DNA of 64,000 nt from Clostridia bacterium (GTDB lineage Bacteria > Bacillota > Clostridia > Christensenellales > UBA1242). Below are positions 44,507 through 54,373 of the stretch, piece after piece; within the stretch, counting starts at the first letter, position 1; every line of letters starts with the position of its first letter. Under the pieces are notes generated by a model. It was not told the DNA's origin, searched no databases, and saw nothing but the letters and a program-made list of their open reading frames with translations. The position numbers and the translations under genes were made by a program. The stretch covers positions 36,771 through 100,770 of the forward strand of contig JALOBO010000006.1 in NCBI GenBank assembly GCA_023228225.1. Reading direction: 5' to 3'.

Positions 44507-45352
44507 TCATTTAATACTTTCATAAATTTGTTTAAGTAAAAGGGCATCTTCTGCCATAGTTCCGCCCGACTCGCTAATAATAAATGGTGTCATTTTATAT
44601 TCGTGTAAAATTTCGGCAAGTGGTGCAAATTCTGGTCCATAAATCGTGTCCGCCATTGTTAAATGCCTAATTTCGCCTTTTAATCCATATTCAATTTTAG
44701 AAAAATGTATGTGCATGTTTTTTGCCCGTTCGCCTATTGCATCAAAAGCCTTATCAATTACTTTTCTAAAATCATTTTTGGTTTTAAGTGAGCCATTTGT
44801 AATAGCGTTGATATGCCCAAAATCAAAAGTTGGAACAATACATTTGTCAATTTTGCAAATTTCTACAATTTCATCAACACTACCTATATAAGATGTCCGT
44901 CCCATAGTTTCTGGACAAAGCAACATATCTCCATATCCGCCTGAATAAACCATTTCTATTAATTCGGTAAATCGTTTCTTAACATTATTATATGCATCTA
45001 TACGCATTTGTTTGGTAAGTGAGCCAGAATGAATTACAATTCTTTTTCCGCCCATTATTTTTAGCGTGTGTAAACATTGCATTATGTAGTTAAATGATTT
45101 TAATACCAATTCCTCATTAGTACTTGCAAAGTTTACATAGTATGGAGAATGCACACTAAACTCTATATTATATAATTTTGCTTGTTCGGCTAAAATAAGA
45201 GCGGTATCATCACTCATATTTACGCCACGAACAAACGGATATTCAAAAGCATTAAGCCCCATTTGATTTATCCACTTTGGTGCTTCGGCTGTACGAGTAT
45301 AACCTTGATTATAAAATGATTCACTGTTGCCAGCAGGTCCAAACCTTATCAT
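44507..45352 (-). CDS. Endonuclease IV-like TIM-barrel protein
   Basis: A 281-residue xylose-isomerase-like TIM barrel of the AP-endonuclease 2 family. Possible metal ligands are HSPYYVNF, HSGSLTKQ, CPETMGR, DFGHINA, HIHFSKIE and ISESGG. These match the His/Glu/Asp array of endonuclease IV, which cuts DNA at abasic sites. An isomerase-type function cannot be fully excluded. It stands alone between truB and efp. Confidence 0.85.
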   Translation of the reverse strand: MIRFGPAGNSESFYNQGYTRTAEAPKWINQMGLNAFEYPFVRGVNMSDDTALILAEQAKLYNIEFSVHSPYYVNFASTNEELVLKSFNYIMQCLHTLKIMGGKRIVIHSGSLTKQMRIDAYNNVKKRFTELIEMVYSGGYGDMLLCPETMGRTSYIGSVDEIVEICKIDKCIVPTFDFGHINAITNGSLKTKNDFRKVIDKAFDAIGERAKNMHIHFSKIEYGLKGEIRHLTMADTIYGPEFAPLAEILHEYKMTPFIISESGGTMAEDALLLKQIYESIK

Positions 45353-45441
45353 AAAATCTCCAATTTAAACCTAATAATACTTATTAAGTATAGCCATTTT
45401 ACCGTATTAAATCAAGTTTATACTATAAATAAATTTAGTTT

Positions 45442-46293
45442 TTATTGCAAAAAATTTATTTTAAGTTTTAGTTTTCCGCAAGTTAATTCGCCGAGTCCAG
45501 CAAATTTATTATTACACATTATTTTTACATGATTTATACCTATTATTTTACAGTTTAAAATCATTCCATTTACAAGTTTAACCATTTCTTCATTTGTAAC
45601 TGGTACACTGATTAAATTTTGAAGCATATCTTCGGTAGGTATAATTTCAAATTTCCCATTTTTTAATTTTTCTAGCGTTACCGAATTTTGAATATCAAAT
45701 AATCCTGATTTTGTACGAATAATAGCAGTCATAACCGCAAATGTTCCTAAACTCGTGGCAAGATCATAACATAAACTTCTAATATAAGTTCCGGTTGAAC
45801 AAACAATTTCAAATAAGTAGGATTTTTCACTAATTTTTTCTAATAATTTAAAATCGTAAATATGCACTTTGCGCGCTGAAATTTCAAATTCCTTGCCTGC
45901 CCTAGCCAAATCATAGGCTCTTTTGCCATCTATTTTTATAGCAGAATACATAGGCGGAACTTGCATAATATCTCCTAAAAATCCCGTTAATTTTTCGGTA
46001 ATATCATTTTCCGTAGGTATTAAGCCACCCTCAAAAATTGTTACACCCTCACTGTCAATAGTATCGGTGCGCCAACCAAAACTAAATATAGCGCGATACG
46101 TCTTATGCTTTTCGGAAATCAAATTAAAAAGTTTTGCAGATTTGCCAATAGCAATAGGAAGCACGCCTGTACCATATGGGTCAAGCGTACCCATATGCCC
46201 AACACTTTTTACTTTAAGAGTTCTTTTTACCATGCCCACAATAGCAGCAGAAGTGCAACCAGTAGGTTTTAAAACATTAATAAATCCGTGCAT
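45442..46293 (-). CDS. truB: tRNA pseudouridine-55 synthase TruB
   Basis: A 283-residue enzyme with the catalytic block GHMGTLDPYGTGVLPIAIG (Asp in TLDP), MQVPPMYSAIKIDGKRAYDLARAG, and CSTGTYIRSLCYDLA. It makes pseudouridine 55 in the T-loop. It starts with KPTGCTSAAIVGMVKR as usual. It follows nrnA after a 96-nt AT-rich spacer and ends the infB-rbfA-nrnA-truB series. Confidence 0.95.
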   Translation of the reverse strand: MHGFINVLKPTGCTSAAIVGMVKRTLKVKSVGHMGTLDPYGTGVLPIAIGKSAKLFNLISEKHKTYRAIFSFGWRTDTIDSEGVTIFEGGLIPTENDITEKLTGFLGDIMQVPPMYSAIKIDGKRAYDLARAGKEFEISARKVHIYDFKLLEKISEKSYLFEIVCSTGTYIRSLCYDLATSLGTFAVMTAIIRTKSGLFDIQNSVTLEKLKNGKFEIIPTEDMLQNLISVPVTNEEMVKLVNGMILNCKIIGINHVKIMCNNKFAGLGELTCGKLKLKINFLQ

Positions 46294-46389
46294 ATTTTTT
46301 CCTATTAAATAAATAATAATTAAATATAAATAAATAATTAATTAAATAATATTTTAATTATTAAATATTATTATCTTGTTATAAATATT

Positions 46390-47367
46390 TTAAAATTTAA
46401 TAAATTCCAGTTCATTTTTGCATTCTGTAAGTATTTGATTAAAAATTGTATTATAATCACCGCTTATATTAAATCCTGCTGCTTTTGCGTGTCCGCCACC
46501 GCCAAAATGCATGGCAATTTTATTTGAGTCTGCTTTATCTTTACTTCTTAAACTTACTGTATATTTATTAGGTTTTTCTTCGGTAATCATTACAGATATC
46601 TCTGCACTATCAATTGATAATCCGTGCGAAACGATTGTATGAGTATCATAAACCGAACAGCCAGTTTCTTCTAAGTCCTTAAAAAATACAGGAATAATAA
46701 TAATTTTATCATTTTCAAAATACATAAATGAGTTATACATTTTAGAAATCAATTTAAGTCTGTTTTTTGTATTACGTTTAAATAAATAAAAATTTACAAT
46801 TTTCATATTTGCACCTAATTTAAGCAAGTCGCCGGCAACATAATAAGTTTCAGGTTTGGTATTATCAAATGTAAAACAGCCTGTATCGCCTGAAATAGCG
46901 GCATAAATTGCAGTGGCTATTTTTGCATCAATCTCAACACCTAATAATTTTATCAATTCAAAAATTATTTCCCCTGCACTAGACACATCACTATCAATAT
47001 AGTTAATATTTCCAAACTTAGCATTACCACTATGGTGGTCAATATTAATTATTACAGCCGATTTATATATTAATTTTGTATAAATACCAAGTCGGTCAGC
47101 AGTGGCTGTGTCAATAACTATAAACAAATCATATTTGTTTTTTTGATTTTTGTTTAAAATTTCACTTGTGCCTATAAAATTATAGTTAAATGAAGGGATA
47201 TCATCACAAAAGATATCCACAATTTTGTTCATTTTTAAAAGTGCATAGTATAAAGCGGAAGTGCTACCTAAACTATCGGCATCTGTTTTTATATGTCCGC
47301 AAATTGCAATTTTTTGTGCGTGTTTAATGTTTTCGATAATATTTAATAATGCACCAATATCTTTCAT
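46390..47367 (-). CDS. nrnA: DHH/DHHA1 phosphoesterase, NrnA-like
   Basis: A 325-residue protein with GHIKTDADSLGS (DxD), VIDTATADRLG, INIDHHSGNAKFG (DHH) and the DHHA1 motif FGGGGHAKAAGF. NrnA degrades short RNA oligonucleotides and converts pAp to AMP. Its ATG overlaps the rbfA stop (TAATG), so it is translationally coupled. Confidence 0.92.
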   Translation of the reverse strand: MKDIGALLNIIENIKHAQKIAICGHIKTDADSLGSTSALYYALLKMNKIVDIFCDDIPSFNYNFIGTSEILNKNQKNKYDLFIVIDTATADRLGIYTKLIYKSAVIINIDHHSGNAKFGNINYIDSDVSSAGEIIFELIKLLGVEIDAKIATAIYAAISGDTGCFTFDNTKPETYYVAGDLLKLGANMKIVNFYLFKRNTKNRLKLISKMYNSFMYFENDKIIIIPVFFKDLEETGCSVYDTHTIVSHGLSIDSAEISVMITEEKPNKYTVSLRSKDKADSNKIAMHFGGGGHAKAAGFNISGDYNTIFNQILTECKNELEFIKF

Positions 47368-47732
47368 TATTCCTCATCTTTTGGTTTACTTTCTTTAATC
47401 TTATTAAAGATTTCATCTAATTTAGAACTGTATTCTATGCTGTCATCAAGTACAAAATGAAGTTCGGGAACAGTGCGAACAATAAGCCTTTTTGACAATT
47501 CACTTCTCATATAACCACTGGCCTTGAAAAGTGTATTAAATACTTCTTTTTTATGCTGGTCATCATTATAAATACTTAAAAATATTTTTGCATGTCTTAA
47601 ATCGTTTGTGGTTTCTACTCTTAAAACGCTAATAAGACCTTTTATTCGTGGGTCTTTTAAATCATTTGCTAATATGTCACTTAATTCTTTTTGAATTTCA
47701 GCGTTTAATCTTTGTAATCTTGTAGTATCCAT
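47367..47732 (-). CDS. rbfA: Ribosome-binding factor A
   Basis: A 121-residue KH-like 30S maturation factor. The start at 47732 (MDTTRLQRLNAEIQKE) has AGGA 8 nt upstream; eight earlier codons are unsupported. LKDPRIKGLISVLRVE and DLRHAKIFLSIY are canonical. It lies between infB and nrnA. Confidence 0.93.
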   Translation of the reverse strand: MDTTRLQRLNAEIQKELSDILANDLKDPRIKGLISVLRVETTNDLRHAKIFLSIYNDDQHKKEVFNTLFKASGYMRSELSKRLIVRTVPELHFVLDDSIEYSSKLDEIFNKIKESKPKDEE

Positions 47733-47763
47733 AATTTTTCCTTTTGCAAATATCAACTATCAT

Positions 47764-50682
47764 TTACAACACTTCTTGCGTTATATAACATTCAATGGTA
47801 TCATCTTCTTTAAAATCACTAAATTTATCAAGTTTAACTCCACATTCATAGCCAACCGCAACTTCTTTCTTTTCATCTTTTTGTATTTTTAGGGATAAGA
47901 TTTTGCCTTCTCCAATTTTTTGTCCAGCACGCATAATTATTGCTTTTGCACCTCGTACAAACTTACCATCTGTGATATAACTGCCGGCAATAACACCAAC
48001 GCTACTAATTTTAAATACAGCACGAATAGTCGCTCTTCCAATAAACACTTCTTGATATATTCGCTCTTTTAGTCCAAGAACGGCAATTTTTAAATCTTCT
48101 ACTGCCTCATAAATTATGTTGTAAATTTTAATTTTAATTTTATCTCGTTCAATAATTTCTCTTGCTCCACTATCTGGTTTAACATTAAAACCAACAATCA
48201 TAGCACCAGTAGCACTAGCCAAAAGTGCATCAGTTTCGGTTATATTGCCAACTGCCGAATGAATGCAATTTACTTTTACTTCTTGATTAGAAAGTGCTTC
48301 TAATGAATTTTTAAGTGCTTCAATGGAACCTTGAACATCGGCTTTAATAATAATGTTAATATTTTTAAGTTTACTTTCCTCAACTTTTTTTTGTAAATCT
48401 TCAAGCGTAGTTGCTACGCCAGAATGCAATATTTTATCTGCCATTACTTTATTTTTTCGTTCTTCAACTAGTTGTTTGGACATTTTTTCATCTACTGCAA
48501 ACACAAAATCACCTGCAACTGGAACAGAATCTAATCCTGTAACTGATACGGGGGTAGAAGGACCAGCAGATTTAATTTTTTGTCCTTTGTCATTTTCTAA
48601 TACTCTAATTCTACCCGTAGATAAGCCAGCAACTATCGTATCGCCAACATTAAGTGTGCCATTTTGCACTAAAATTGTAGCAATTGGACCTTTTGCATTA
48701 TCAAGTCTTGATTCTATAATTGTACCAGATGCCTTACGCTCATAATTTGCTTTAAGTTCTTGAACATCGGCAACTAGCAAAATAGTTTCTAATAATTTGT
48801 CAATATTTAATTGTTGTTTTGCAGATATAGGAACCATAATAGTATCACCGCCCCATTCCTCAGCAAGCAGATTATGCTCAGTTAATTGTTGCTTAATGCG
48901 GTCGACATCTGCACCTGCTTTATCAATCTTATTAATTGCAACAATCATTGGAACCTTTGCGGATTTAATATGATTAATTGCTTCAACAGTTTGTGGCATT
49001 ACACCATCATCGGCGGCAACAACAAGAATAGCAACATCAGTTACTTTTGCACCTCTTGCACGCATTGCAGTAAATGCTTCGTGACCCGGAGTATCAATAA
49101 ATGTTATTATTCTATCATCAACTTTGACTGTATAAGCACCAATATGCTGTGTTATACCGCCCGATTCACCTTCTACAACATTTGTACTGCGAATTGCATC
49201 TAATAAAGAAGTCTTACCATGGTCTACATGTCCCATAATAGTAACAACTGGGGGTCTAGGTTGCAATTTTTCTTGTTTATCAACTTCTTCAATTTGATTA
49301 TCTTTGAGTTGTTCTTCAAATGTCTTATCAAGTTTTTGTTCAAGCGTAATTTTAAATTCGCCAGCTATTAATTCTGCTGCTTCAAAATCTATTACCGTGT
49401 TAATAGTAACCATCATACCCAATAGCATGAACTTTTTAATAATTTCGGCTACTGGTTTTCCTATTTTTTCGGATAAAATCTTTACTGTTAGATTTTTTGT
49501 AGTAATAATTGCATGTTCAACAGGTGGTTGTATAATTTGAATATGCTCTTTAAGTTTTTTGCTTGAACGAAGTCTACGATTACTTATTATGTCATCATCA
49601 ACTTCATCGTTAAGAATACCCATACGAAGTAACACACGTTTGCTTGAAGTTTTCTTTTCTAAATCATGTGTCCTATCGGAAGTCTTCTTTTTGTTACCAA
49701 TAGTTCGTTCCGGTCCGCGTAATTCATCTGCACTAATTGCAAAAGATTGGTCGCCCAAAATTCTAGATACTGGGCTAATATTTGCGTTTTGTGGCTTAGA
49801 AAATCTGTTATCGCCATTAAATGTACGCGTTTGAGTATTTCTATTACCTTGATAACCAGTTGTGCCGGTTGCATTTGGAGTATATGGTCTTGGTGGAAAA
49901 GTCCTATTATTTTGATAATTTGGATTAGGATTTTGTCCTTGATAACCTACCCCCTGTGGTCTAGCGCCCTGATAACCAGTTGTACCGGTTGCATTTGGAG
50001 TATATGGTCTTGGTGGAAAAGTCCTATTATTTTGATAATTTGGATTAGGATTTTGTCCTTGATAACCTGTCCCCTGTGGTCTACTTTGATAATTTGAATT
50101 AGGACTTTGTCCTTGGTAACCTGCACCTTGTGGTTTATTATAATTATTTCTACCTTGATAATTTGAATTTTGAGATCTATTTACATAATTTAGTCGTTTA
50201 TTTTCATTTTGTCCTTGCAAATTTACATCTTGATTAGAAATGCTCGCTTTTGATGGGTCAATTTCAGTTGTCATTTGGCTATTCGTTAACACTTTATCAG
50301 TTGGTTTTTCAATTAACTCTGATTGAGTTTCAATATTTTGAGGTGGCAAAGTTGAAACTTCTTGAACAGGAGTTTTAGATACATCAATTTCAGTAGATTT
50401 TTCATTTACAACTATTTTTACTTCTGCATCTTGTATTTTTACAATATCATCGGTTTTTGGTAAAGCATTTGCCAATTCAATCGCTTGGGCTTTTTTAACT
50501 ATATTATCATATTTTTCTTGTGCCAAACGCAAAACCTTGTCAACTTCTTGTCTAGCATGTCTTACATTATTAAGAACATTAATAATTGTACCTTGACTTT
50601 TAATAGTTGATAATTGTTTTAGGTTATCAATGTTGTAACCTTGCTGAGTTTTGTTTTCATTTGTATTTGTGTTATTATTCAA
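47764..50682 (-). CDS. infB: Translation initiation factor IF-2
   Basis: A 972-residue IF-2, long because of an extended N-terminus. Residues about 170-310 are Gly/Gln/Asn/Tyr/Pro-rich ([17 protein letters not shown] repeats) and include a 40-residue tandem duplication. Then the IF2_N domain ([20 protein letters not shown]) and the G domain: [29 protein letters not shown] and AINKID. The C-terminal domains are complete. It delivers initiator tRNA. The start overlaps ylxR by 8 nt. Confidence 0.97.
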   Translation of the reverse strand: MNNNTNTNENKTQQGYNIDNLKQLSTIKSQGTIINVLNNVRHARQEVDKVLRLAQEKYDNIVKKAQAIELANALPKTDDIVKIQDAEVKIVVNEKSTEIDVSKTPVQEVSTLPPQNIETQSELIEKPTDKVLTNSQMTTEIDPSKASISNQDVNLQGQNENKRLNYVNRSQNSNYQGRNNYNKPQGAGYQGQSPNSNYQSRPQGTGYQGQNPNPNYQNNRTFPPRPYTPNATGTTGYQGARPQGVGYQGQNPNPNYQNNRTFPPRPYTPNATGTTGYQGNRNTQTRTFNGDNRFSKPQNANISPVSRILGDQSFAISADELRGPERTIGNKKKTSDRTHDLEKKTSSKRVLLRMGILNDEVDDDIISNRRLRSSKKLKEHIQIIQPPVEHAIITTKNLTVKILSEKIGKPVAEIIKKFMLLGMMVTINTVIDFEAAELIAGEFKITLEQKLDKTFEEQLKDNQIEEVDKQEKLQPRPPVVTIMGHVDHGKTSLLDAIRSTNVVEGESGGITQHIGAYTVKVDDRIITFIDTPGHEAFTAMRARGAKVTDVAILVVAADDGVMPQTVEAINHIKSAKVPMIVAINKIDKAGADVDRIKQQLTEHNLLAEEWGGDTIMVPISAKQQLNIDKLLETILLVADVQELKANYERKASGTIIESRLDNAKGPIATILVQNGTLNVGDTIVAGLSTGRIRVLENDKGQKIKSAGPSTPVSVTGLDSVPVAGDFVFAVDEKMSKQLVEERKNKVMADKILHSGVATTLEDLQKKVEESKLKNINIIIKADVQGSIEALKNSLEALSNQEVKVNCIHSAVGNITETDALLASATGAMIVGFNVKPDSGAREIIERDKIKIKIYNIIYEAVEDLKIAVLGLKERIYQEVFIGRATIRAVFKISSVGVIAGSYITDGKFVRGAKAIIMRAGQKIGEGKILSLKIQKDEKKEVAVGYECGVKLDKFSDFKEDDTIECYITQEVL
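49850..50089 (-). repeat. 120-bp tandem duplication inside infB
   Basis: Two units of 120 bp (49850-49969 and 49970-50089) match almost perfectly over most of their length, differing at only a few bases. They encode the [10 protein letters not shown]...[18 protein letters not shown] repeat in the disordered N-terminus of IF-2. A multiple of three keeps the frame. Confidence 0.9.
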
Positions 50683-50965
50683 TTACTCCACCTCTTATTT
50701 TTTGCATTTCATTAATTAAATTTTGGTATATTTCCGAACTAACATTTGTACTATACACTCGGTTTAAACATTTGCATTTTTGCATTTTGTTAATACAATC
50801 ATCGCTCCTACAAATATATGTTCCTCTTCCTTGTACTTTGCCTACATTATCTAATTTTATATTTCCATCTAAATCACGGACAATTCTAATTAAATCACTT
50901 TTAGCCGACATTTTTTTACAAACTATGCACATTCTTTGCGGAATTTTTTTAATTTTTTCGGACAT
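50675..50965 (-). CDS. ylxR: YlxR family RNA-binding protein (DUF448)
   Basis: A 96-residue protein with the DUF448 core: PQRMCIVCKKMSAKSDLIRIVR and GRGTYICRSDDCINK. YlxR proteins are thought to bind RNA and, in some Firmicutes, to modulate RNase P or transcription. It lies between nusA and infB. The usual ylxQ (L7Ae-type) gene is missing here. Confidence 0.92.
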   Translation of the reverse strand: MSEKIKKIPQRMCIVCKKMSAKSDLIRIVRDLDGNIKLDNVGKVQGRGTYICRSDDCINKMQKCKCLNRVYSTNVSSEIYQNLINEMQKIRGGVIE

Positions 50966-50981
50966 TTTTATTCCTACCCTA

Positions 50982-52133
50982 TTATTCTATTGAATCTATA
51001 TCTGCAAAAAGATTTGTTTCTGTTATTTCATCGGCTTTTTCAGCACTTACAGAATCGGCATCTTCAATTGCAACGATTGGTTCTTGCTGTAATGCATTAG
51101 CAACACTTTCACTTTTAACATCAATTTTCCAACCAGTTAACCGAGCGGCTAATCTAGCATTTTGCCCACTCTTGCCGATGGCAAGCGAAAGTTTATCATC
51201 AGGCACAATTACTCTTGCGCCCTTTGTGTCATAATCTACTTGAACGCTAATAACTTTTGCGGGGCTTAATGCACGTGCAATGTATTCAAATATATCTTCT
51301 GACCAACGAATTATATCTATTTTTTCGCCAGAAAGTTCTGCCACAACAGCGTTAACACGCATACCTTTATTGCCAACACATGCCCCTACCGGATCTAAAT
51401 TAACATTATCGCTGTGTACAGCAATTTTGGTACGATATCCTGCTTCTCTAACTATACTCTTAATAATGACTTCGCCAGTCATTATTTCGGGTGTTTCAAG
51501 TTCAAATAATTTGCAAACAAATTCTGGTGCACTTCGTGATACTATAATTTGAGGTCCACTATAACTATCTTTAATGTCTTTTACATAAACTTTAACTCTA
51601 TCGCCAGCAACATATTTTTCACCAGGAATTTGTTCGGAAGCAAGCATAACTGCTTCGGTATTATTTCCAATATCTACAAAAACATTTTTACCTTCGGTAC
51701 GTCTTACAATTGTAGTAAGCAATTGCGCTTCTTTTTCTGAAAGTTCGGTAAGCATAATTCCCCGTTCAGCTTCGCGTAATCTTTGCATAACAACCTGTTT
51801 TGCTGTTTGCGCAGCAATTCTGCCAAAATCTTTTGGTGTAACCTCCTCAGTAACTATATCACCTATTGCGAAAGATTTTTTAATAATTTGTGCATCTACT
51901 AGTGCAATTTCCTTATCAGGATCTTCTACTGTTTCTACAATCTTTTTATATGCATATACCCTAATTTGAGATTTTTCGGGAATTAGTTTTACTTGTGCAA
52001 GTTTGGCCTCACCAAAATTCTTTTTGTATGCAGAAGTTAGTGCTGCTTCCAAAGCCTCAATAAAATATTCTTTGCTTATTTTTTTCTGTTTTTCTAATGT
52101 GTCTAATGCTTCAAAAAAATCTTTGTTAATCAT
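50982..52133 (-). CDS. nusA: Transcription factor NusA
   Basis: A 383-residue NusA: N-terminal RNA-polymerase domain, S1 domain (EGKNVFVDIGNNTEAVMLASEQIPGE, in pieces), and two KH domains (VGACVGNKGMRVNAVVAELSGEKIDI; LSLAIGKSGQNARLAARLTGWKIDV). An acidic tail follows. It controls pausing, termination and antitermination. It follows rimP by 17 nt. Confidence 0.96.
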   Translation of the reverse strand: MINKDFFEALDTLEKQKKISKEYFIEALEAALTSAYKKNFGEAKLAQVKLIPEKSQIRVYAYKKIVETVEDPDKEIALVDAQIIKKSFAIGDIVTEEVTPKDFGRIAAQTAKQVVMQRLREAERGIMLTELSEKEAQLLTTIVRRTEGKNVFVDIGNNTEAVMLASEQIPGEKYVAGDRVKVYVKDIKDSYSGPQIIVSRSAPEFVCKLFELETPEIMTGEVIIKSIVREAGYRTKIAVHSDNVNLDPVGACVGNKGMRVNAVVAELSGEKIDIIRWSEDIFEYIARALSPAKVISVQVDYDTKGARVIVPDDKLSLAIGKSGQNARLAARLTGWKIDVKSESVANALQQEPIVAIEDADSVSAEKADEITETNLFADIDSIE

Positions 52134-52150
52134 TTTATTTTCTTTTCTCC

Positions 52151-52624
52151 TTAAAATTTAATAACGGGCAACGCCGTCGCTATTTTTTCTTTATCTATTT
52201 GAAATTTGCCATTTAAAGTATCAAGCACTATGCTTGTATCCGTAATATCGGCAAGAATTCCCGTGTATAATTTTTGATTTTCAAGCGGTGCAAACAATTT
52301 AATTTCTATTTCCGTTCCTTTTGCACGCATAAAATCTTTATCAGTTTTGATAGGTCGGTCAAGTCCCATAGAAGATACATTAAATCTATAACTTACACCC
52401 TTTGTTGGATCAAGCGCTTCTAAAATAGGATCCACGGCATTAGAAATTTTTTCGCAATCATCAATGGTAATACCGCCCTCAGTAACAGGTTTATAAATGT
52501 AAAGCGTAAGATTCATACCATCAAACTTTTTTAAATATTCTACATCAACTAATTCATAACCTAAGTCAAGTATAACTTTTTCTGTAACTTCCTTTATTAA
52601 ATCTGCAATTCGTTTTACCGCCAC
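52151..52624 (-). CDS. rimP: Ribosome maturation factor RimP
   Basis: A 157-residue 30S maturation factor with LGYELVDVEYLKKFDGMNLTLYI, DCEKISNAVDPILEALDP and FNVSSMGLDRPIKTDKDF, in pieces. A GTG at 52624 is preferred because AGGAGG lies 5-6 nt upstream; an earlier GTG at 52630 sits on the ribosome-binding site itself. First gene of the nusA operon. Confidence 0.93.
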   Translation of the reverse strand: MAVKRIADLIKEVTEKVILDLGYELVDVEYLKKFDGMNLTLYIYKPVTEGGITIDDCEKISNAVDPILEALDPTKGVSYRFNVSSMGLDRPIKTDKDFMRAKGTEIEIKLFAPLENQKLYTGILADITDTSIVLDTLNGKFQIDKEKIATALPVIKF

Positions 52625-52645
52625 TTTCACCTCCTACTCAAACAA

Positions 52646-52672
52646 TTAAGAGTGGGCTTTACCCACTCTTAA
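52646..52672 (-). terminator. Strong hairpin between the PolC-like gene and rimP
   Basis: Perfect 11-bp stem TTAAGAGTGGG / CCCACTCTTAA with a 5-nt loop. On the minus strand it is followed by TTGTTTG rather than a clean T-run, so termination may be partial. Confidence 0.55.
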
Positions 52673-52720
52673 CTCACTATTTAGCACATTATAGCATTAT
52701 GTTTAGCAAATTGCAAGTTT

Positions 52721-54334
52721 TTATTTAACATTTTCACAAAGTTTAGAAAAAACTTGTGCGGTAGCAAGTGCATCATTTGTTGCTCTATGAGCATTATCAA
52801 GTGAAACTTTTAAATATTCGGCAATAGTCTTTAATCTATAATTCTTTAATCCGCGAATAAAAGTGCGTGCAAGTATTAAAGTATCAAATTGTTTGTGAGC
52901 AAAATGGTATCCCGTTTTTTTTGCTGCTGTCTCAATAAATGAATAATCAAAAGGCAGGTTGTGTCCAACAATTACACAATTTTCACAAAATTTAAAAAAG
53001 TCTGGTATAACTTGGTTTATAAGCGGTTTACCCGCTAAATCTGAATCAATAATACCGGTAATTTGTATAATTTCCTCAGACAATTTTCGTTCTGGATAAA
53101 TAAGCGATGAAAAACTTTCAACAATTTCACCTTTTATCATTTTTACTGCGCCGATTTCTATTATGGTATCTATCTCATAATTAAGCCCTGTGGTTTCAAC
53201 ATCTAACACTACTACATCGTTATTAGATAAAAATTGAGGTATATGCTTATTGCTATCGTTTTCTAAAAAATTAGATTGTTCAGTATAAATCATTTTTTCG
53301 GGCTGTACATAAACATAATTTTGTGGTACAGGTTTATATGTAATTAATTCCAACTTAACTTCGGGCAATTTACAGTAACTGATATTTTTAACTCTTATAC
53401 TAAGTTTACCGTTAAATTCGCTAATTTCGCCTTCCACCAAAATTTCTATTCCATCAGATAGTTTTTTAAATTTCGCGCGCGTTACCGCATTCGGAAAAAA
53501 TACCGCATGCAAACTACCACTCCCATCATTTAAGATAAATGAAAAATAAGTATCGCCCGTTTCTATATTTTCGGATTGAATATTTTCTATATTCTGCATT
53601 ATTGATACTTCACTAAACTTTACCGTTTTTTTGCGAGTTCGTTCAGTTAGTTCGCTTATTTTTCCTGCTAATATTACATACTTTACAGGTTGTTTAATAT
53701 CTTTTATGTAATTAGGCATTCCTAAAATGACAGTACCTAACAGTAATTTGACATCACATATAGTCATTTTTTGAACAGTCGGCTCTGCTTGTGAAGCGCG
53801 AATAATTTCATTCCTTAATTTATCTCTTTGTTTAGAGATTGCTTGTTGATATTCTGTATCTTCATAGTTTTCTAAATTAACGCTAAAATTACCAAAATAA
53901 TTAGTTGAAAAATATCTTTCAATATTTTTTCCTAATTCCTTTTTTACCGCGACTTCAAAAAATGTACTAAGAATACAAATATTAATTTGTACTTGTTCGT
54001 TAGTAATTTTAGATATAATTTTTTGTTGTAATATAGATGGATAAAGTGAACTAAAATTAATGCTTACAAATTCAAGAATTTGTTTAATTATTACTAATTC
54101 ATCTAAATAACTTTTCTTAAATTTAGTTATGACAGTGCATTCATCTTTTAAATAATCACGCAAAAAGTTATTAATTTCTGCACGATCATTTTCTGAAACA
54201 TCACCCAAACTATCAGCATATAGCATTGTTATAGTGCATTCATCGGTGCTTTTTGAATATACTGCTGATAACGGTTTAATTAGTGTATATTTATTATCAA
54301 AACGCTTTTTAAAAGCCTGCTCTAAAATGTTCAT
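52721..54334 (-). CDS. PolC-like 3'-5' exonuclease protein lacking polymerase domain
   Basis: A 537-residue protein with the front part of PolC. Residues 1-190 resemble the PolC N-terminal region. Residues about 215-330 are an OB-fold (YFSFILNDGSGSLHAVFFP; EGEISEFNGKLSIRVKNI). Residues about 370-537 are a DEDDh exonuclease: VVLDVETTGLN, IVGHNLPFDYSFI and HRATNDALATAQVF. It then stops, with no polymerase palm or fingers and no PHP domain. It occupies the usual polC site between rseP and rimP. It may be a separate proofreading or repair exonuclease; a full replicase must be elsewhere. Confidence 0.85.
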   Translation of the reverse strand: MNILEQAFKKRFDNKYTLIKPLSAVYSKSTDECTITMLYADSLGDVSENDRAEINNFLRDYLKDECTVITKFKKSYLDELVIIKQILEFVSINFSSLYPSILQQKIISKITNEQVQINICILSTFFEVAVKKELGKNIERYFSTNYFGNFSVNLENYEDTEYQQAISKQRDKLRNEIIRASQAEPTVQKMTICDVKLLLGTVILGMPNYIKDIKQPVKYVILAGKISELTERTRKKTVKFSEVSIMQNIENIQSENIETGDTYFSFILNDGSGSLHAVFFPNAVTRAKFKKLSDGIEILVEGEISEFNGKLSIRVKNISYCKLPEVKLELITYKPVPQNYVYVQPEKMIYTEQSNFLENDSNKHIPQFLSNNDVVVLDVETTGLNYEIDTIIEIGAVKMIKGEIVESFSSLIYPERKLSEEIIQITGIIDSDLAGKPLINQVIPDFFKFCENCVIVGHNLPFDYSFIETAAKKTGYHFAHKQFDTLILARTFIRGLKNYRLKTIAEYLKVSLDNAHRATNDALATAQVFSKLCENVK

Positions 54335-54373
54335 AATAATCCTTTTAAATTAATCTTAGGTAAAAACTTATGT

